From SFHK01 sp964554795 (GTDB taxonomy: Bacteria; Bacillota; Clostridia; Christensenellales; Aristaeellaceae): a stretch of DNA of 27,563 bases. Below the pieces are notes generated by a model, which was not told where the DNA came from, did no database searches, and was given only the letters and a program-made list of their open reading frames with translations. The DNA lies in contig CAZKQB010000045.1 of the NCBI GenBank assembly GCA_964554795.1, positions 1-27,563 on the forward strand, read 5' to 3'. Positions 6,752 to 14,746 of the stretch are shown in pieces (within the stretch, counting starts at the first letter, position 1; every line of letters starts with the position of its first letter). The position numbers and the translations under genes are program-made.

Positions 6752-9469
6752 TTATTCCGTTCGAAGCGCGATAACGGGGTCCTTCCTTGCGGCCTTCTTT
6801 GCAGGAAGCAGGCCGCCAAGGATCGTAATGACGATGCTGATGGCAATCAGCATCGCAGAGGATGCAGCTGACAGCTGCGCCTCAAGGCCCACCAGCCCAC
6901 TCAGCCTTTCAATGATGGAATTGATCGGGAACAGCGCAAGCAGCGATACGCTGACGCCCAAAATCCCTGCGCAGCAGCCGATGATGAAGGTTTCCGCATT
7001 GAAGACCTGCGAGATATTCCGCTTGGATGCGCCCAGCGCGCGGAGAATGCCGATCTCCTTTGTGCGCTCCATAACGGAAATATGGGTGATAACGCCGATC
7101 ATAATGCAGGAAACAATCAGCGAGATACTGACAAACGCCACCAGCACATAGGAAATGCCGTCAATGATGGTAGTGAGCGAGGATGTCAGAAGCGCCACGT
7201 AATCGGTATAGGCAATCTGCGCGTCCTCCCCGGCGGTTTCGTTGTATTCGGCGATGCACTGCGCAACGGCATCCTTGCTTTCAAAGGTGTCGGTGTAAAG
7301 GCTGATGGACGCGGGCGCGTCATGGCCGACCTTTCCAAAGGCCTCCAAATTTCCCTCGTAGGTGGAGCCAGTGAGGAACTGTTCATAGACCTTCAGCAGA
7401 ATCTCCTCGCCGGGGTCGTTTGCAAGCCACATATCAAGCGCCTGCGCCATTTGTCCTTCATCCATGGGCGCGCTTCCGGAGGCTGCCGCACCGGAATAAT
7501 AGATCATCAGCTGGTAGAAGGACGCCTTTTCCGAAACGCCGAGTCCGGACAGGTATTTCTTCGCGTCGTCGGCTCTCGCCGCATCGTCAGCCAACTCAAA
7601 TTTCATGCCCGTGAGCACATTTACGTCCGGCGTCGCCTCCTGTGCCCGGATAACCGCGCTTTCGTTGGTATGAACGATGAGATAGTCCGTCAGCGCAGAG
7701 GTGTAGGCCGCTGCAGTAGAAATGCCCGCGTTCTTCGCATCCTCCCTGGGGCGGATGATGCCGACAACCTTCAGTTCAACCGCGTTATTCAGAAGAAGCT
7801 CCTCGTTCAGAACATGCTCCGCCAGATAGGAAAAGGTTCCATTTTCGTTTTCGGCATACTGATCGCAGGCAGCAACCAGATAGAAGACGTGACTGCAAAG
7901 CTCCTCATAGGAAAAGCGAAGCTCCTCTGCATCCTCTCCGTTTTTGATCTGCGCAAGAGCCGCATCATACTGCCGCCTTGTAATAAGCCCCAGCTGATAC
8001 AGCGCCGTCGCATCCATCCGGTTGTCCTCGTCCAGAACGAGAACGATTTCATTATACGCCTGCGGCCAGTCTCCGTACAGCACCTCATAGCTGTCGGTAA
8101 GCACTGGGCTGACGGCAGCGCCGTTGGCTCCCGCCATCAATTCCGAGAAATTGGATGCACCGTCCTCGGACGCCGCGCCGGTAACGCGGCTGACCCGGTT
8201 CAGAATGCCGGCATTCTTTGTAATTCCGGAAGGCCCGTCCGTCTCGGCATCACTGCTTACAAGGCTTCCGTCCGCATCGTGGGAATACACGTCAAAGCTG
8301 ACGTCGTAGGTATAAACAATTCCGTTCTCGCCCAGATACCGATGAATCTCGCTGTCGGGGTCGTCCAGGTATTTCTTGAATTCCGTCAGATTGTTCTCCA
8401 CGATACTCGTGGAAACCATCTGACTGGCCTTCATGTCCTGATAATCCGCGTAAACGCCGTCGCTCGGCGCATTAGAGGCGTGATCTCCGCGCATCGCTCC
8501 GACCACCTCGCCGCGAACGCCCATGATGCCGGATATGTCGATGGTCTGCGCGCTGATGGTAATGGGGTAGGAGGACATGGTATCCTTCTGCACGTCGGCA
8601 ATATACGCGTTCATGCCCGTGGACAGCGCCAATATCAGCGCAATGCCGATGATTCCAATGGAGCCTGCAAGGGAGGTCAGAAGCGTCCGTCCCTTTTTCG
8701 TGCGCAGATTGTTGAAGGAAAGTGAGAGGGCCGTCAGGAAGGACATGGAAATTCTCTTTTTCCGCCTTGCGTCCGCCGCGCCCGGCTCGCTGCGGCAGGG
8801 ATTGGAATCGTCCACAACCCTGCCGTCCTTCAGCTTCACAATGCGGGTGGAATACATCTCCGCCAGCTCGGGGTTATGCGTCACCATAACGACCAGCTTG
8901 TCCTTTGCGATTTCCTTCAGCAATTCCATGATCTGAATGCTGGTCTCGCTGTCCAGCGCACCCGTCGGCTCGTCCGCCAGCAGAATATCGGGATTGTTGA
9001 TGAGCGCCCGCGCAATCGCGACCCGCTGCATCTGCCCGCCTGACATCTGATTGGGCCTTTTATGGATATGCTCGCTCAGCCCCACCTTTTTAAGAACGGC
9101 AACGGCGCGCTGCCTCCGCTCCCTTCTGGAAACGCCGGCCAGCGTCAGCGCCATTTCCACATTGGCAAGCACCGTCTGGTGCGGAATCAGGTTATAGCTT
9201 TGAAACACAAAGCCGATTGAATTATTGCGGTAGTAATCCCAATCCGCATCCCTGTATTCCTTTGTTGAAACGCCGTTGATGACCAGGTTCCCGCTGGTAT
9301 AGCGATCCAATCCGCCGATGATATTGAGCAGCGTGGTTTTTCCTGAGCCGCTCTGGCCGAGAATGGATACAAATTCGCTTTCACGGAAGCTGAGGCTTAC
9401 GCCGTTCAGCGCATTCTGAGTCAAATCGCCGGTGGTATAGGTTTTTACAATGTCCTTCAGCTGCAGCAT
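6752..9469 (-). CDS. MacB-like ABC exporter, ATPase fused to FtsX-type permease
   Basis: 905 residues. ATPase domain 1-225: Walker A GQSGSGKT (38-45), Q90, signature SGGQMQR (143-149), Walker B ILLADE (162-167), H198. A linker leads to the first membrane helix (about 255-277), then a very large outside domain, then three C-terminal helices with an FtsX-type core (about 770-900, including ERTKEIGILRALGASK). MacB-type proteins act by mechanotransmission on substrates outside the membrane (peptides, lipids, toxins). It starts 3 bases after the flavodoxin stop with GAGGGG as binding site, so both share a transcript. The divergent response regulator and histidine kinase suggest it is induced by a cell envelope signal. 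The outside domain is much longer than in E. coli MacB. Substrate unknown. Confidence 0.9.
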   Translation of the reverse strand: MLQLKDIVKTYTTGDLTQNALNGVSLSFRESEFVSILGQSGSGKTTLLNIIGGLDRYTSGNLVINGVSTKEYRDADWDYYRNNSIGFVFQSYNLIPHQTVLANVEMALTLAGVSRRERRQRAVAVLKKVGLSEHIHKRPNQMSGGQMQRVAIARALINNPDILLADEPTGALDSETSIQIMELLKEIAKDKLVVMVTHNPELAEMYSTRIVKLKDGRVVDDSNPCRSEPGAADARRKKRISMSFLTALSLSFNNLRTKKGRTLLTSLAGSIGIIGIALILALSTGMNAYIADVQKDTMSSYPITISAQTIDISGIMGVRGEVVGAMRGDHASNAPSDGVYADYQDMKASQMVSTSIVENNLTEFKKYLDDPDSEIHRYLGENGIVYTYDVSFDVYSHDADGSLVSSDAETDGPSGITKNAGILNRVSRVTGAASEDGASNFSELMAGANGAAVSPVLTDSYEVLYGDWPQAYNEIVLVLDEDNRMDATALYQLGLITRRQYDAALAQIKNGEDAEELRFSYEELCSHVFYLVAACDQYAENENGTFSYLAEHVLNEELLLNNAVELKVVGIIRPREDAKNAGISTAAAYTSALTDYLIVHTNESAVIRAQEATPDVNVLTGMKFELADDAARADDAKKYLSGLGVSEKASFYQLMIYYSGAAASGSAPMDEGQMAQALDMWLANDPGEEILLKVYEQFLTGSTYEGNLEAFGKVGHDAPASISLYTDTFESKDAVAQCIAEYNETAGEDAQIAYTDYVALLTSSLTTIIDGISYVLVAFVSISLIVSCIMIGVITHISVMERTKEIGILRALGASKRNISQVFNAETFIIGCCAGILGVSVSLLALFPINSIIERLSGLVGLEAQLSAASSAMLIAISIVITILGGLLPAKKAARKDPVIALRTE

Positions 9470-9472
9470 GGA

Positions 9473-9910
9473 TTACAGCCCCTCGTAGAAGCTCAGCGCG
9501 TTTTTCAGCTCCGCCGCATCGGGATGTCCCTTTGCAATACCGCCGATCAGCTTGAACGGGCCAAAGGTATTAAAGCCAAGGCAGCCGTAATCGCCAAGAA
9601 TCTTTGCTCTGTGGGGCTGCACCGCATTGGTGATCGACGCGGTATACCCCTCCTTCTTCGCGCCGTACGTGTAGAGGAAGAAGACCTCCTTCCGATCAGG
9701 CAGGCGCTCTGCGGCAATTTTCAGCACGGACTTGTGGAACTTGGAATAGTAAATGCCGGAGGCAAAGCCGATGCGGTCAAATTCATCCAGCTTGGGCGCG
9801 GGATTTTCGATGGCATCAATCAGCGTGATTTCGTGCTTCCGCGCAAGGACGTCGAGCAGCTTTTTCGTGTTGCCATGGTGCTTGGAATAATAGACGATTG
9901 CCGTTTTCAT
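9473..9910 (-). CDS. Flavodoxin-like protein
   Basis: 145 residues. The N-terminus MKTAIVYYSKHHGNTKKLLD has the FMN phosphate-binding loop of flavodoxins (SKHHGNT), and GIYYSKFHKSV and FFLYTYGAKKEGY supply the other flavin-contact segments. Predicted cytosolic electron carrier or reductase of the flavodoxin-domain family. The ATG at 9910 has AGGAGGG upstream; a much longer open frame to 10618 exists but runs antisense through the response regulator gene. It is the first gene of the operon with the MacB-like exporter. Why a flavodoxin is paired with a transporter is unclear; its reaction cannot be inferred from sequence. Confidence 0.87.
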   Translation of the reverse strand: MKTAIVYYSKHHGNTKKLLDVLARKHEITLIDAIENPAPKLDEFDRIGFASGIYYSKFHKSVLKIAAERLPDRKEVFFLYTYGAKKEGYTASITNAVQPHRAKILGDYGCLGFNTFGPFKLIGGIAKGHPDAAELKNALSFYEGL

Positions 9911-9941
9911 ATTGGAACCCTCCTGTTTTTTGAATGGCGGC

Positions 9942-9965
9942 AGTATAGCACAGAAAGATAAACTC
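9942..9965 (-). promoter_or_regulatory. Extended -10 promoter of flavodoxin-exporter operon (mirror copy 1)
   Basis: Read on the minus strand, GAGTTTATCTTTCTG is followed by TGCTATACT (extended -10, 9950-9942). This 24 bp element matches, in opposite orientation, the element before the response regulator gene (9992-10015) in 21 of 24 positions. Confidence 0.65.
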
Positions 9966-9989
9966 AGAGTCAACTGCAAAAAGTTTATC
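9957..9989. promoter_or_regulatory. Inverted repeat between the divergent promoters
   Basis: GATAAACT (9957-9964) and AGTTTATC (9982-9989) form a perfect inverted repeat with 17 bases between. It lies between the two mirror-image promoters and is a candidate binding site for the adjacent OmpR-type regulator. Confidence 0.5.
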
Positions 9990-9991
9990 CC

Positions 9992-10015
9992 GAGTTTCTC
10001 TTCCTGTGCTATAAT
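9992..10015 (+). promoter_or_regulatory. Extended -10 promoter of the two-component operon (mirror copy 2)
   Basis: GAGTTTCTCTTCCTG followed by TGCTATAAT (10007-10015), an extended -10 without a good -35, which fits activator-dependent transcription. Mirror copy of 9942-9965. Confidence 0.65.
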
Positions 10016-10036
10016 CCCTAAAGGGAGGGGAGAGCC

Positions 10037-10714
10037 ATGTTTACGATTCTCGTCGTGGAGGATAATGCCGATATGCGGGAGCTGTTCTGTACCGTTCTGA
10101 CCGACTATGGCTACCACGCCATCGGAGCACTGGACGGCGCGGACGCCCTGAGCATCATGGAAAGGGACTATATTGACCTGATCGTGGCCGACCTTATGAT
10201 GCCGAATATGGACGGCTTCGAGCTGACCTCCGCGCTGCGGGAGGCGCACTGCGAGCTGCCGATCCTGATTGTGACGGCCAAGGATCAGTTTTCGGATATG
10301 CAAAGAGCCTTTCGGGCCGGGACGGACGACTACATGGTAAAGCCCATCAACGTCAACGAGCTGGTGCTGCGCGTGGAGGCGCTTTTGCGGCGGGCAAAAA
10401 TCTCCAGCGAAAAAAGAATCGTTATGGGCAATACCGTTCTGGATTACGATGCCCTGACGGTCACGAGAAACGGCGTAGAAAGCACGCTTCCCCAAAAGGA
10501 GTTTTATCTGCTGTACAAGCTTTTGGCATACCCGGGAAAGATTTTTACCCGGCAGCAGCTTATGGACGAAATATGGGGCATGTTTTCCGAAACCGACGAG
10601 CGAACGGTAAATACTCACATCAATCGGCTGCGCGACCGGTTTGCCGACTGCACGGATTTTGAAATTGTTACCGTGCGCGGCCTGGGCTATAAGGCGGTGA
10701 AGCGGGGTGCATAA
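10037..10714 (+). CDS. OmpR/PhoB-family response regulator
   Basis: 225 residues. Receiver domain with acidic pair E8/D9, phosphorylation site D52 (VADLMMP), T80 and K102 (VKP). The winged-helix DNA-binding domain (about 125-222) shows LPQKEFYLLYKLLAYPGKIF and the terminal TVRGLGYKA. The ATG at 10037 is preceded by GGGAGGGG. The stop overlaps the kinase start by 8 bases, so the pair is translationally coupled. It probably binds the symmetric region 9942-10015 and controls both its own operon and the divergent flavodoxin-exporter operon (inference from layout). Confidence 0.95.
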   Translation: MFTILVVEDNADMRELFCTVLTDYGYHAIGALDGADALSIMERDYIDLIVADLMMPNMDGFELTSALREAHCELPILIVTAKDQFSDMQRAFRAGTDDYMVKPINVNELVLRVEALLRRAKISSEKRIVMGNTVLDYDALTVTRNGVESTLPQKEFYLLYKLLAYPGKIFTRQQLMDEIWGMFSETDERTVNTHINRLRDRFADCTDFEIVTVRGLGYKAVKRGA

Positions 10715-11741
10715 AAAAAGGCATTCCCGGCTCTGGCTCTATTTTACGGGCGTGGTGTTCGCCACGATCTGCGCCGTATTTCTGTTAATTTCCGCGCTTT
10801 GGCTGGCGCTGTTTGAGCTGGGCTACATTGCCGTCGATCCGCGCTCGCGCCATGTGCCGCTTCTCATCTTTGCGCTGGGAAGCCTGCTGCTGGGCGCGGT
10901 AATCGCCGTCTGCGTAGGCAAAACCATCGTGCGCCCCGTTCAGAAAATCGGAGACGCCTTTGACGAGCTGTCAAAGGGAAACTTTCACGTCCGAATTCCC
11001 GAGGATGAACGGGTGGCGGAGATTCGCGAAATGGCTCGGCGCTTCAACGCCATGGCCTACGACCTTTCTCACATCGAGACCCTGCGCAGCGATTTCGTTG
11101 CCAATGTTTCCCACGAATTCAAAACGCCCATCGCCGCCATTGAGGGCTATGCGACGCTATTGCAGAATCCAAGGCTGCCAAGGCAGAAGCACGCGCACTA
11201 CGTAGAAAAAATCCTGGAAAATTCCCGCAGGCTCAGCAGCATGTCCGGCAACATTCTGCTTTTGTCCAAGCTGGAAAATCAGGCATTCGTTCCGGATCAA
11301 AGCGAATATCGCCTGGACGAGCAGCTTCGGCAGTGCGTTTTAGCGCTGGAGGGCAAGTGGGCCGCAAAGCAAATCGAGCTGGACATTGAATTGGAAAGCG
11401 TCGCGTACTACGGAAGCCACGGCCTTCTGGAGCAGGTTTGGCTGAACCTACTGGATAATGCGATTAAATATTCCCCCGTCGGCGGCCTGATTTCCGTTAA
11501 AATGGAAAGGCGCGGCGAAGGAATCTTTATTTCGATCACGGACCACGGCGAGGGCATGACAGAGGAGGTTCAAAGGCATATCTTCGAAAAATTCTATCAG
11601 GGCGATTCCTCCCGAAAAAGCGAGGGAAACGGCCTCGGGCTGGCGCTGGTCAGGCGCATCATCGATCTGTGCCGGGGAGAGATCTCCGTCCATAGCCTTC
11701 CGTCTCAGGGAACCACCTTCCTCGTCGAGCTTCCCGTCTAA
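10707..11741 (+). CDS. Sensor histidine kinase, intramembrane-sensing type
   Basis: 344 residues, GTG start inside the end of the response regulator gene. Two membrane helices (about 10-38 and 50-71) leave an outside loop of only about a dozen residues, so it has no real extracellular sensor, as in BceS-type kinases that sense through their transporter. HAMP region 72-124, HisKA with phospho-accepting H136 (VANVSHEFKTP), then HATPase with N box NLLDNAIKYSP, G1 DHGEGM and G2 GNGLGLALV. Partner of the preceding regulator. The divergent MacB-like exporter may be both its target and its sensor; that link is inference. Confidence 0.94.
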   Translation: MHKKRHSRLWLYFTGVVFATICAVFLLISALWLALFELGYIAVDPRSRHVPLLIFALGSLLLGAVIAVCVGKTIVRPVQKIGDAFDELSKGNFHVRIPEDERVAEIREMARRFNAMAYDLSHIETLRSDFVANVSHEFKTPIAAIEGYATLLQNPRLPRQKHAHYVEKILENSRRLSSMSGNILLLSKLENQAFVPDQSEYRLDEQLRQCVLALEGKWAAKQIELDIELESVAYYGSHGLLEQVWLNLLDNAIKYSPVGGLISVKMERRGEGIFISITDHGEGMTEEVQRHIFEKFYQGDSSRKSEGNGLGLALVRRIIDLCRGEISVHSLPSQGTTFLVELPV

Positions 11742-11755
11742 AAAAGCCGCCCTGC

Positions 11756-11801
11756 AAAAGCCCACAGCCAATTCTCCTTGACGAAGCAGCTGTGAGCTTT
11801 T
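11756..11801 (+). terminator. Terminator of the two-component operon
   Basis: AAAAGCCCACAGC (11756-11768) pairs with GCTGTGAGCTTTT (11789-11801) with one mismatch; the 3' arm itself ends in TTTT. Confidence 0.65.
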
Positions 11802-11849
11802 CTGATGGCTGCCTTCGCGCCCGAACGGCAGAAAATTCTTTAACCCCTA

Positions 11850-11878
11850 TTGACACGGCGTTCGAATTCGCATATAAT
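11850..11878 (+). promoter_or_regulatory. Sigma-A promoter of the tetR operon
   Basis: -35 TTGACA (11850-11855), 17 bp, -10 TATAAT (11873-11878): full consensus. Expected start near 11885. Such a strong promoter next to an operator fits a repressor-controlled operon. Confidence 0.85.
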
Positions 11879-11885
11879 ATAAAAT

Positions 11886-11906
11886 GATTTACAGTAAATC
11901 GATTTA
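11886..11906. promoter_or_regulatory. Likely TetR operator (overlapping palindromes)
   Basis: GATTTACAGTAAATC (11886-11900) is a perfect 7-1-7 palindrome and overlaps TAAATCGATTTA (11895-11906), a perfect 12 bp palindrome. Three GATTTA half-sites thus alternate in direction right at the transcription start. Autoregulation by the TetR protein encoded next is likely. Confidence 0.7.
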
Positions 11907-11929
11907 TATTTGGAAAGGAAGTGCTTTAT

Positions 11930-12565
11930 ATGCCCAGTCGGCCTCAGATTGCGAGGGAGGAAATTCTGCGAACGGCGCTTCAGATGCTGATGGAGGAGGG
12001 CTACGAGAGCATACGCATCATATCGGTTGCGAAGCGCTTAGGCTGCTCGACGCAGCCGATTTCGTGGCAGTTCGGCGGCATGGAGGGCTTTCGCGCGGCG
12101 CTGGCGGCCGAGGCAGTCGCGTATGCGACCGAGCGCGTGCGTCCGGCGGCAAGCGAACCGCTGGCAGCGTTTTACGGCATCGGCACGGGGTACATTGATC
12201 TGGCCTACGATCAGCCGCAGCTTTTGCGCTTTATCACGCAGACGCCCGACGGCCGCGCGCACAGCGGCGAGTTTCTATCCATCTTCAATTTGGAGAGCAT
12301 CCGGAAAAACGCCGGCGCCATTGCCGCGGCGCTGGACATTTCCGTGGAGGCCGCGCGGACGTGGATGGAGGACTGCATCATCTATACGCACGGAATCGTT
12401 ACCCTGCTGATCAGCGGCCTGCTGACCGCCGCGCGCAGCGAGGTGAAGGAAAAGCTGTTTCGCATGGGCTATGGCGGGCTGCTTGCCGCCGGCGCAGATG
12501 AAGCGCGAACGCGCGAGCGGCTGGAACCGCTGCAGGCGCGCGCAAAGGAGGAGGACGCACAATGA
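11930..12565 (+). CDS. TetR/AcrR-family transcriptional regulator
   Basis: 211 residues. N-terminal HTH (about 6-52: REEILRTALQMLMEEGYESIRIISVAKRLGCSTQPISWQF) in the TetR style, followed by an all-helical ligand-binding domain. The tryptophan/phenylalanine after the recognition helix (WQF instead of YYHF) is a variant of the usual ending. The ATG at 11930 follows AAAGGAAG; a GTG nine bases upstream touches that site and is less likely. First gene of an operon with an oxidoreductase, a membrane protein and a hydrolase; its stop overlaps the next start (ATGA). Likely represses its own operon through the palindromes at 11886-11906. Ligand unknown. Confidence 0.9.
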   Translation: MPSRPQIAREEILRTALQMLMEEGYESIRIISVAKRLGCSTQPISWQFGGMEGFRAALAAEAVAYATERVRPAASEPLAAFYGIGTGYIDLAYDQPQLLRFITQTPDGRAHSGEFLSIFNLESIRKNAGAIAAALDISVEAARTWMEDCIIYTHGIVTLLISGLLTAARSEVKEKLFRMGYGGLLAAGADEARTRERLEPLQARAKEEDAQ

Positions 12566-13245
12566 AGGTGCTCATTTTGAACGGAAGCCCGAAGGGCGAA
12601 AAAAGCGACACGCTGCACATCACGCGCGCGTTTCTGGAGGGCATGCAGAGAGTCGCCCCCGTAGAGACGGATCTGATTCACGTGACAGAGAAGCGCATCG
12701 GCTACTGCCTGGGCTGCTTTACCTGCAAGCGAAACGGCGGCACATGCGTGCTGCATGACGACATGGCGGAGCTTCTCGAAAAAATTCTGGCAAGCGACGT
12801 GCTGCTTCTCAGCTTCCCGCTGTACTGCTACGGCCTGCCCGCGCCGCTGAAGGCGCTGATGGATCGCACCATGCCGCTGTCGTCCATGGCGATGCGAAGG
12901 TCGGACGACCGTTTCGAGCACGTGGCGCAGGCAGACTTTTCTCATCTGCGCTATCTGATGATCAGCGGCTGCGGCTTTCCAAACGGCAGCCACAACTTTG
13001 AGCCGATGATTCTGGAATTCAAATACATGTTCCCGAGTCGGCACACCATCCTGACCGTGCCGGAAAGTCCGATGTTCAACGTGCCGGAGGCGGCGGAGGT
13101 TACCATGCCCCGGCTGGCGCTGGTGAAAAGCGCCGGCGAGCAGTATGCGCGCGACGGGGAAATCGACGCTGCGCTGCTTTCGGAAATTGCCTCCCCGATG
13201 ATCCCGGAGGACGTATATGCTCGAATCGCCAACGGCGAGGCCTGA
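12562..13245 (+). CDS. NADPH-dependent FMN reductase / Isf-like iron-sulfur flavoprotein
   Basis: 227 residues with a flavodoxin-like fold: MKVLILNGSPKGEKSDT is the FMN phosphate loop of the FMN_red family, and LSFPLYCYGLPAPLKALMDR is the conserved flavin-side segment. Between them C49, C52, C55 and C62 form Cx2Cx2Cx6C, the compact cysteine spacing known from iron-sulfur flavoproteins (Isf), so a [4Fe-4S] cluster near the flavin is plausible. Starts in a 4-base overlap with tetR. Cytosolic electron transfer or reduction of quinones or similar compounds is the family role; the substrate is not known. TetR control suggests induction by a small electrophile or oxidant (inference). Confidence 0.87.
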   Translation: MKVLILNGSPKGEKSDTLHITRAFLEGMQRVAPVETDLIHVTEKRIGYCLGCFTCKRNGGTCVLHDDMAELLEKILASDVLLLSFPLYCYGLPAPLKALMDRTMPLSSMAMRRSDDRFEHVAQADFSHLRYLMISGCGFPNGSHNFEPMILEFKYMFPSRHTILTVPESPMFNVPEAAEVTMPRLALVKSAGEQYARDGEIDAALLSEIASPMIPEDVYARIANGEA

Positions 13246-13267
13246 CAAAGAAAGGAGAACTCATTCC

Positions 13268-13777
13268 ATGAAATCGCTTTCGAAGCTTCAGAAAATCTAC
13301 AGGGTCGTCCATGTGCTTGCAAGAATCGCGCAGTATGCCTGCTTCCTGTACTCAGTCTGCGCGCTGGCGGCGGCGGTTATCGCCTGCGCTGCGGGCGAGA
13401 GCAGCCTGGCCGGGCAGCTTCGCGCGCATATGAAGTGCGAAACGCAATGGCAGGTGCTGGCCACGCTGCTTTCCGATGCGGTGTTCTCCGCGGCAAGCGG
13501 TCTGCTGGCACTGTACGCCGGGCGCTACGCGCGCTCGGAGCTTGCCGACGGAACGCCCTTCACCGTGCGCGGCGCGGACGAAATGCGCGCGCTCGGCATT
13601 CGCGCCATTGTTCTGCCCATCGCGGCGGTCATCGTGAGCGCCGTGCTGCACAAGGCGTTTGGCGCGGAGCCGCTGAGCGATATTGACGGCGGTCTGTCGG
13701 CCCTGGTCGGCGTCGTGCTTCTTGTCGTGTCCCTCCTTCTGCGCTGCGGCGCAGAGCAGGCGACGGAGACGCGCTGA
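13268..13777 (+). CDS. DUF2975-like integral membrane protein
   Basis: 169 residues with four hydrophobic segments (about 20-45, 70-95, 112-132, 145-162). The stretch ELADGTPFTVRGADEMRALG matches the conserved GTPF...A.E...LG pattern of DUF2975 membrane proteins in Firmicutes. The ATG at 13268 follows AAAGGAG. Third gene of the TetR operon, 22 bases after the oxidoreductase and 3 bases before the hydrolase. Function unknown; no catalytic motif seen. Confidence 0.75.
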   Translation: MKSLSKLQKIYRVVHVLARIAQYACFLYSVCALAAAVIACAAGESSLAGQLRAHMKCETQWQVLATLLSDAVFSAASGLLALYAGRYARSELADGTPFTVRGADEMRALGIRAIVLPIAAVIVSAVLHKAFGAEPLSDIDGGLSALVGVVLLVVSLLLRCGAEQATETR

Positions 13778-13780
13778 CCC

Positions 13781-14488
13781 ATGGCGGCAGGTATGGACAT
13801 TTCCTTATTCTATGAGGAGCGCGGCGAGGGCCTTCCGCTGGTGCTCCTTCATGGAAACGGAGAAAGCCACGAATATTTCGCGCGGCAAATCGAGGCCTTT
13901 TCGAGGAGCTATCGCGTGCTCGCGCTCGACACGCGCGGGCACGGACGCTCGCCGCGGGGCGAGGGCGCGTTTACGCTTCGGCGGTTTGCGGACGATCTGT
14001 ATGCCTTTCTGCAGGAACGCGGCATCGAACGAGCGCACCTTCTCGGCTTTTCCGACGGAGGAAGCATCGCGCTGTACTTCACGCTTGCGCATCCGGAGAT
14101 GGTGGATCACCTGATTCTGAACGGCGCAAACCTGTGCCCGGCGGGCGTAAGGCGGCGGTATCAGCTGCCCATTGAAATCGGCTACCGCATCGCGAAATGC
14201 TTTGCGAAGAAAAGCGCCGGGGCGCGCGCACACGCCGAGATTCTGGCGCTGATGGTGAACGAGCCGAATTTTTCGCCGGAATCGCTGCGTGCGCTGACGA
14301 TGCCTGCGCTGGTAATCGCGGGCACAAGGGATATGATTCGGCGCGAACATACGGAGGAAATCGCGCGGTAGCTTCCGAACGCCACGGCCCTGTTCCTTCC
14401 CGGCAGCCACTTTGTGGCGGCTGAGAATCCGGAGGCGTTCAACGCGGCGGTGCTGGATTTTCTGGGGAAGGAAGCGAAGCTTCCCTGA
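13781..14488 (+). pseudogene. Alpha/beta hydrolase interrupted by an in-frame TAG
   Basis: The frame codes for an alpha/beta-fold hydrolase of 235 codons, but a TAG at 14369-14371 stops it after 196 residues. Present before the stop: oxyanion motif LLHGNGESHE, nucleophile elbow GFSDGG (Ser) and the acid strand VIAGTRDMI (Asp). After the TAG the frame continues with LPNATALFLPGSHFVAAENP and ends at a TGA at 14486-14488; this holds the catalytic His (PGSHF). The truncated product would therefore lack its His. The TAG falls where homologues often carry a polar residue, so one C to T change from CAG would explain it. TAG is used as a normal stop by nearby genes (115-117, 18087-18089), so general TAG recoding is unlikely. 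Start ambiguous between 13781 and 13793. A sequencing error is also possible. Confidence 0.8.
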
Positions 14489-14517
14489 AAAAAATTCACG
14501 GGCAGCGCCTAAATCCA

Positions 14518-14546
14518 TTGACAGACGCGGGCTTCTTCGGTATGAT
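14518..14546 (+). promoter_or_regulatory. Sigma-A promoter of the GH4 gene
   Basis: -35 TTGACA (14518-14523), 17 bp, -10 TATGAT (14541-14546). Expected start near 14553, leaving a leader of almost 200 bases before the start codon. Confidence 0.75.
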
Positions 14547-14552
14547 AGGCAC

Positions 14553-14740
14553 AGACCAAAGGCACCGCCGCGCAAGCAGGCGGCACGTCCGGCTTCGTCC
14601 CTTTCGCCATATCTAAGCGCGCAGGTTTCCCGGCTTTCCTTCGATAAGCCCTCGGAATTTGCCCTGCGCCAGGCGGAAAGCCGTTCGCCGGCCGACCCTT
14701 TATTTGCGCAGTGCTGCCCCAAGAATATACATTGGAGGGA
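14553..14740 (+). other. Long structured leader of the GH4 gene
   Basis: No convincing small gene is seen. CCGCC and GGCGG form a hairpin around 14564-14582, and CGGCTTTCC (14631-14639) pairs perfectly with GGAAAGCCG (14675-14683) around a 35-base inner part that can fold further (GCCCTG/CCAGGC). No known riboswitch class is recognised. It may control expression of the downstream gene or may be chance folding in GC-rich DNA. Confidence 0.35.
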
Positions 14741-14746
14741 ATGAAC

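Noticed and set aside
9911..10618. N-terminal extension of the flavodoxin gene to 10618
   Set aside because: It would run antisense through the response regulator gene; the ATG at 9910 has a proper AGGAGGG and begins exactly at the flavodoxin fold.
14369..14371. Genome-wide TAG recoding (for example pyrrolysine)
   Set aside because: Other genes here end naturally with TAG (115-117 and 18087-18089), and no pyl genes are seen.
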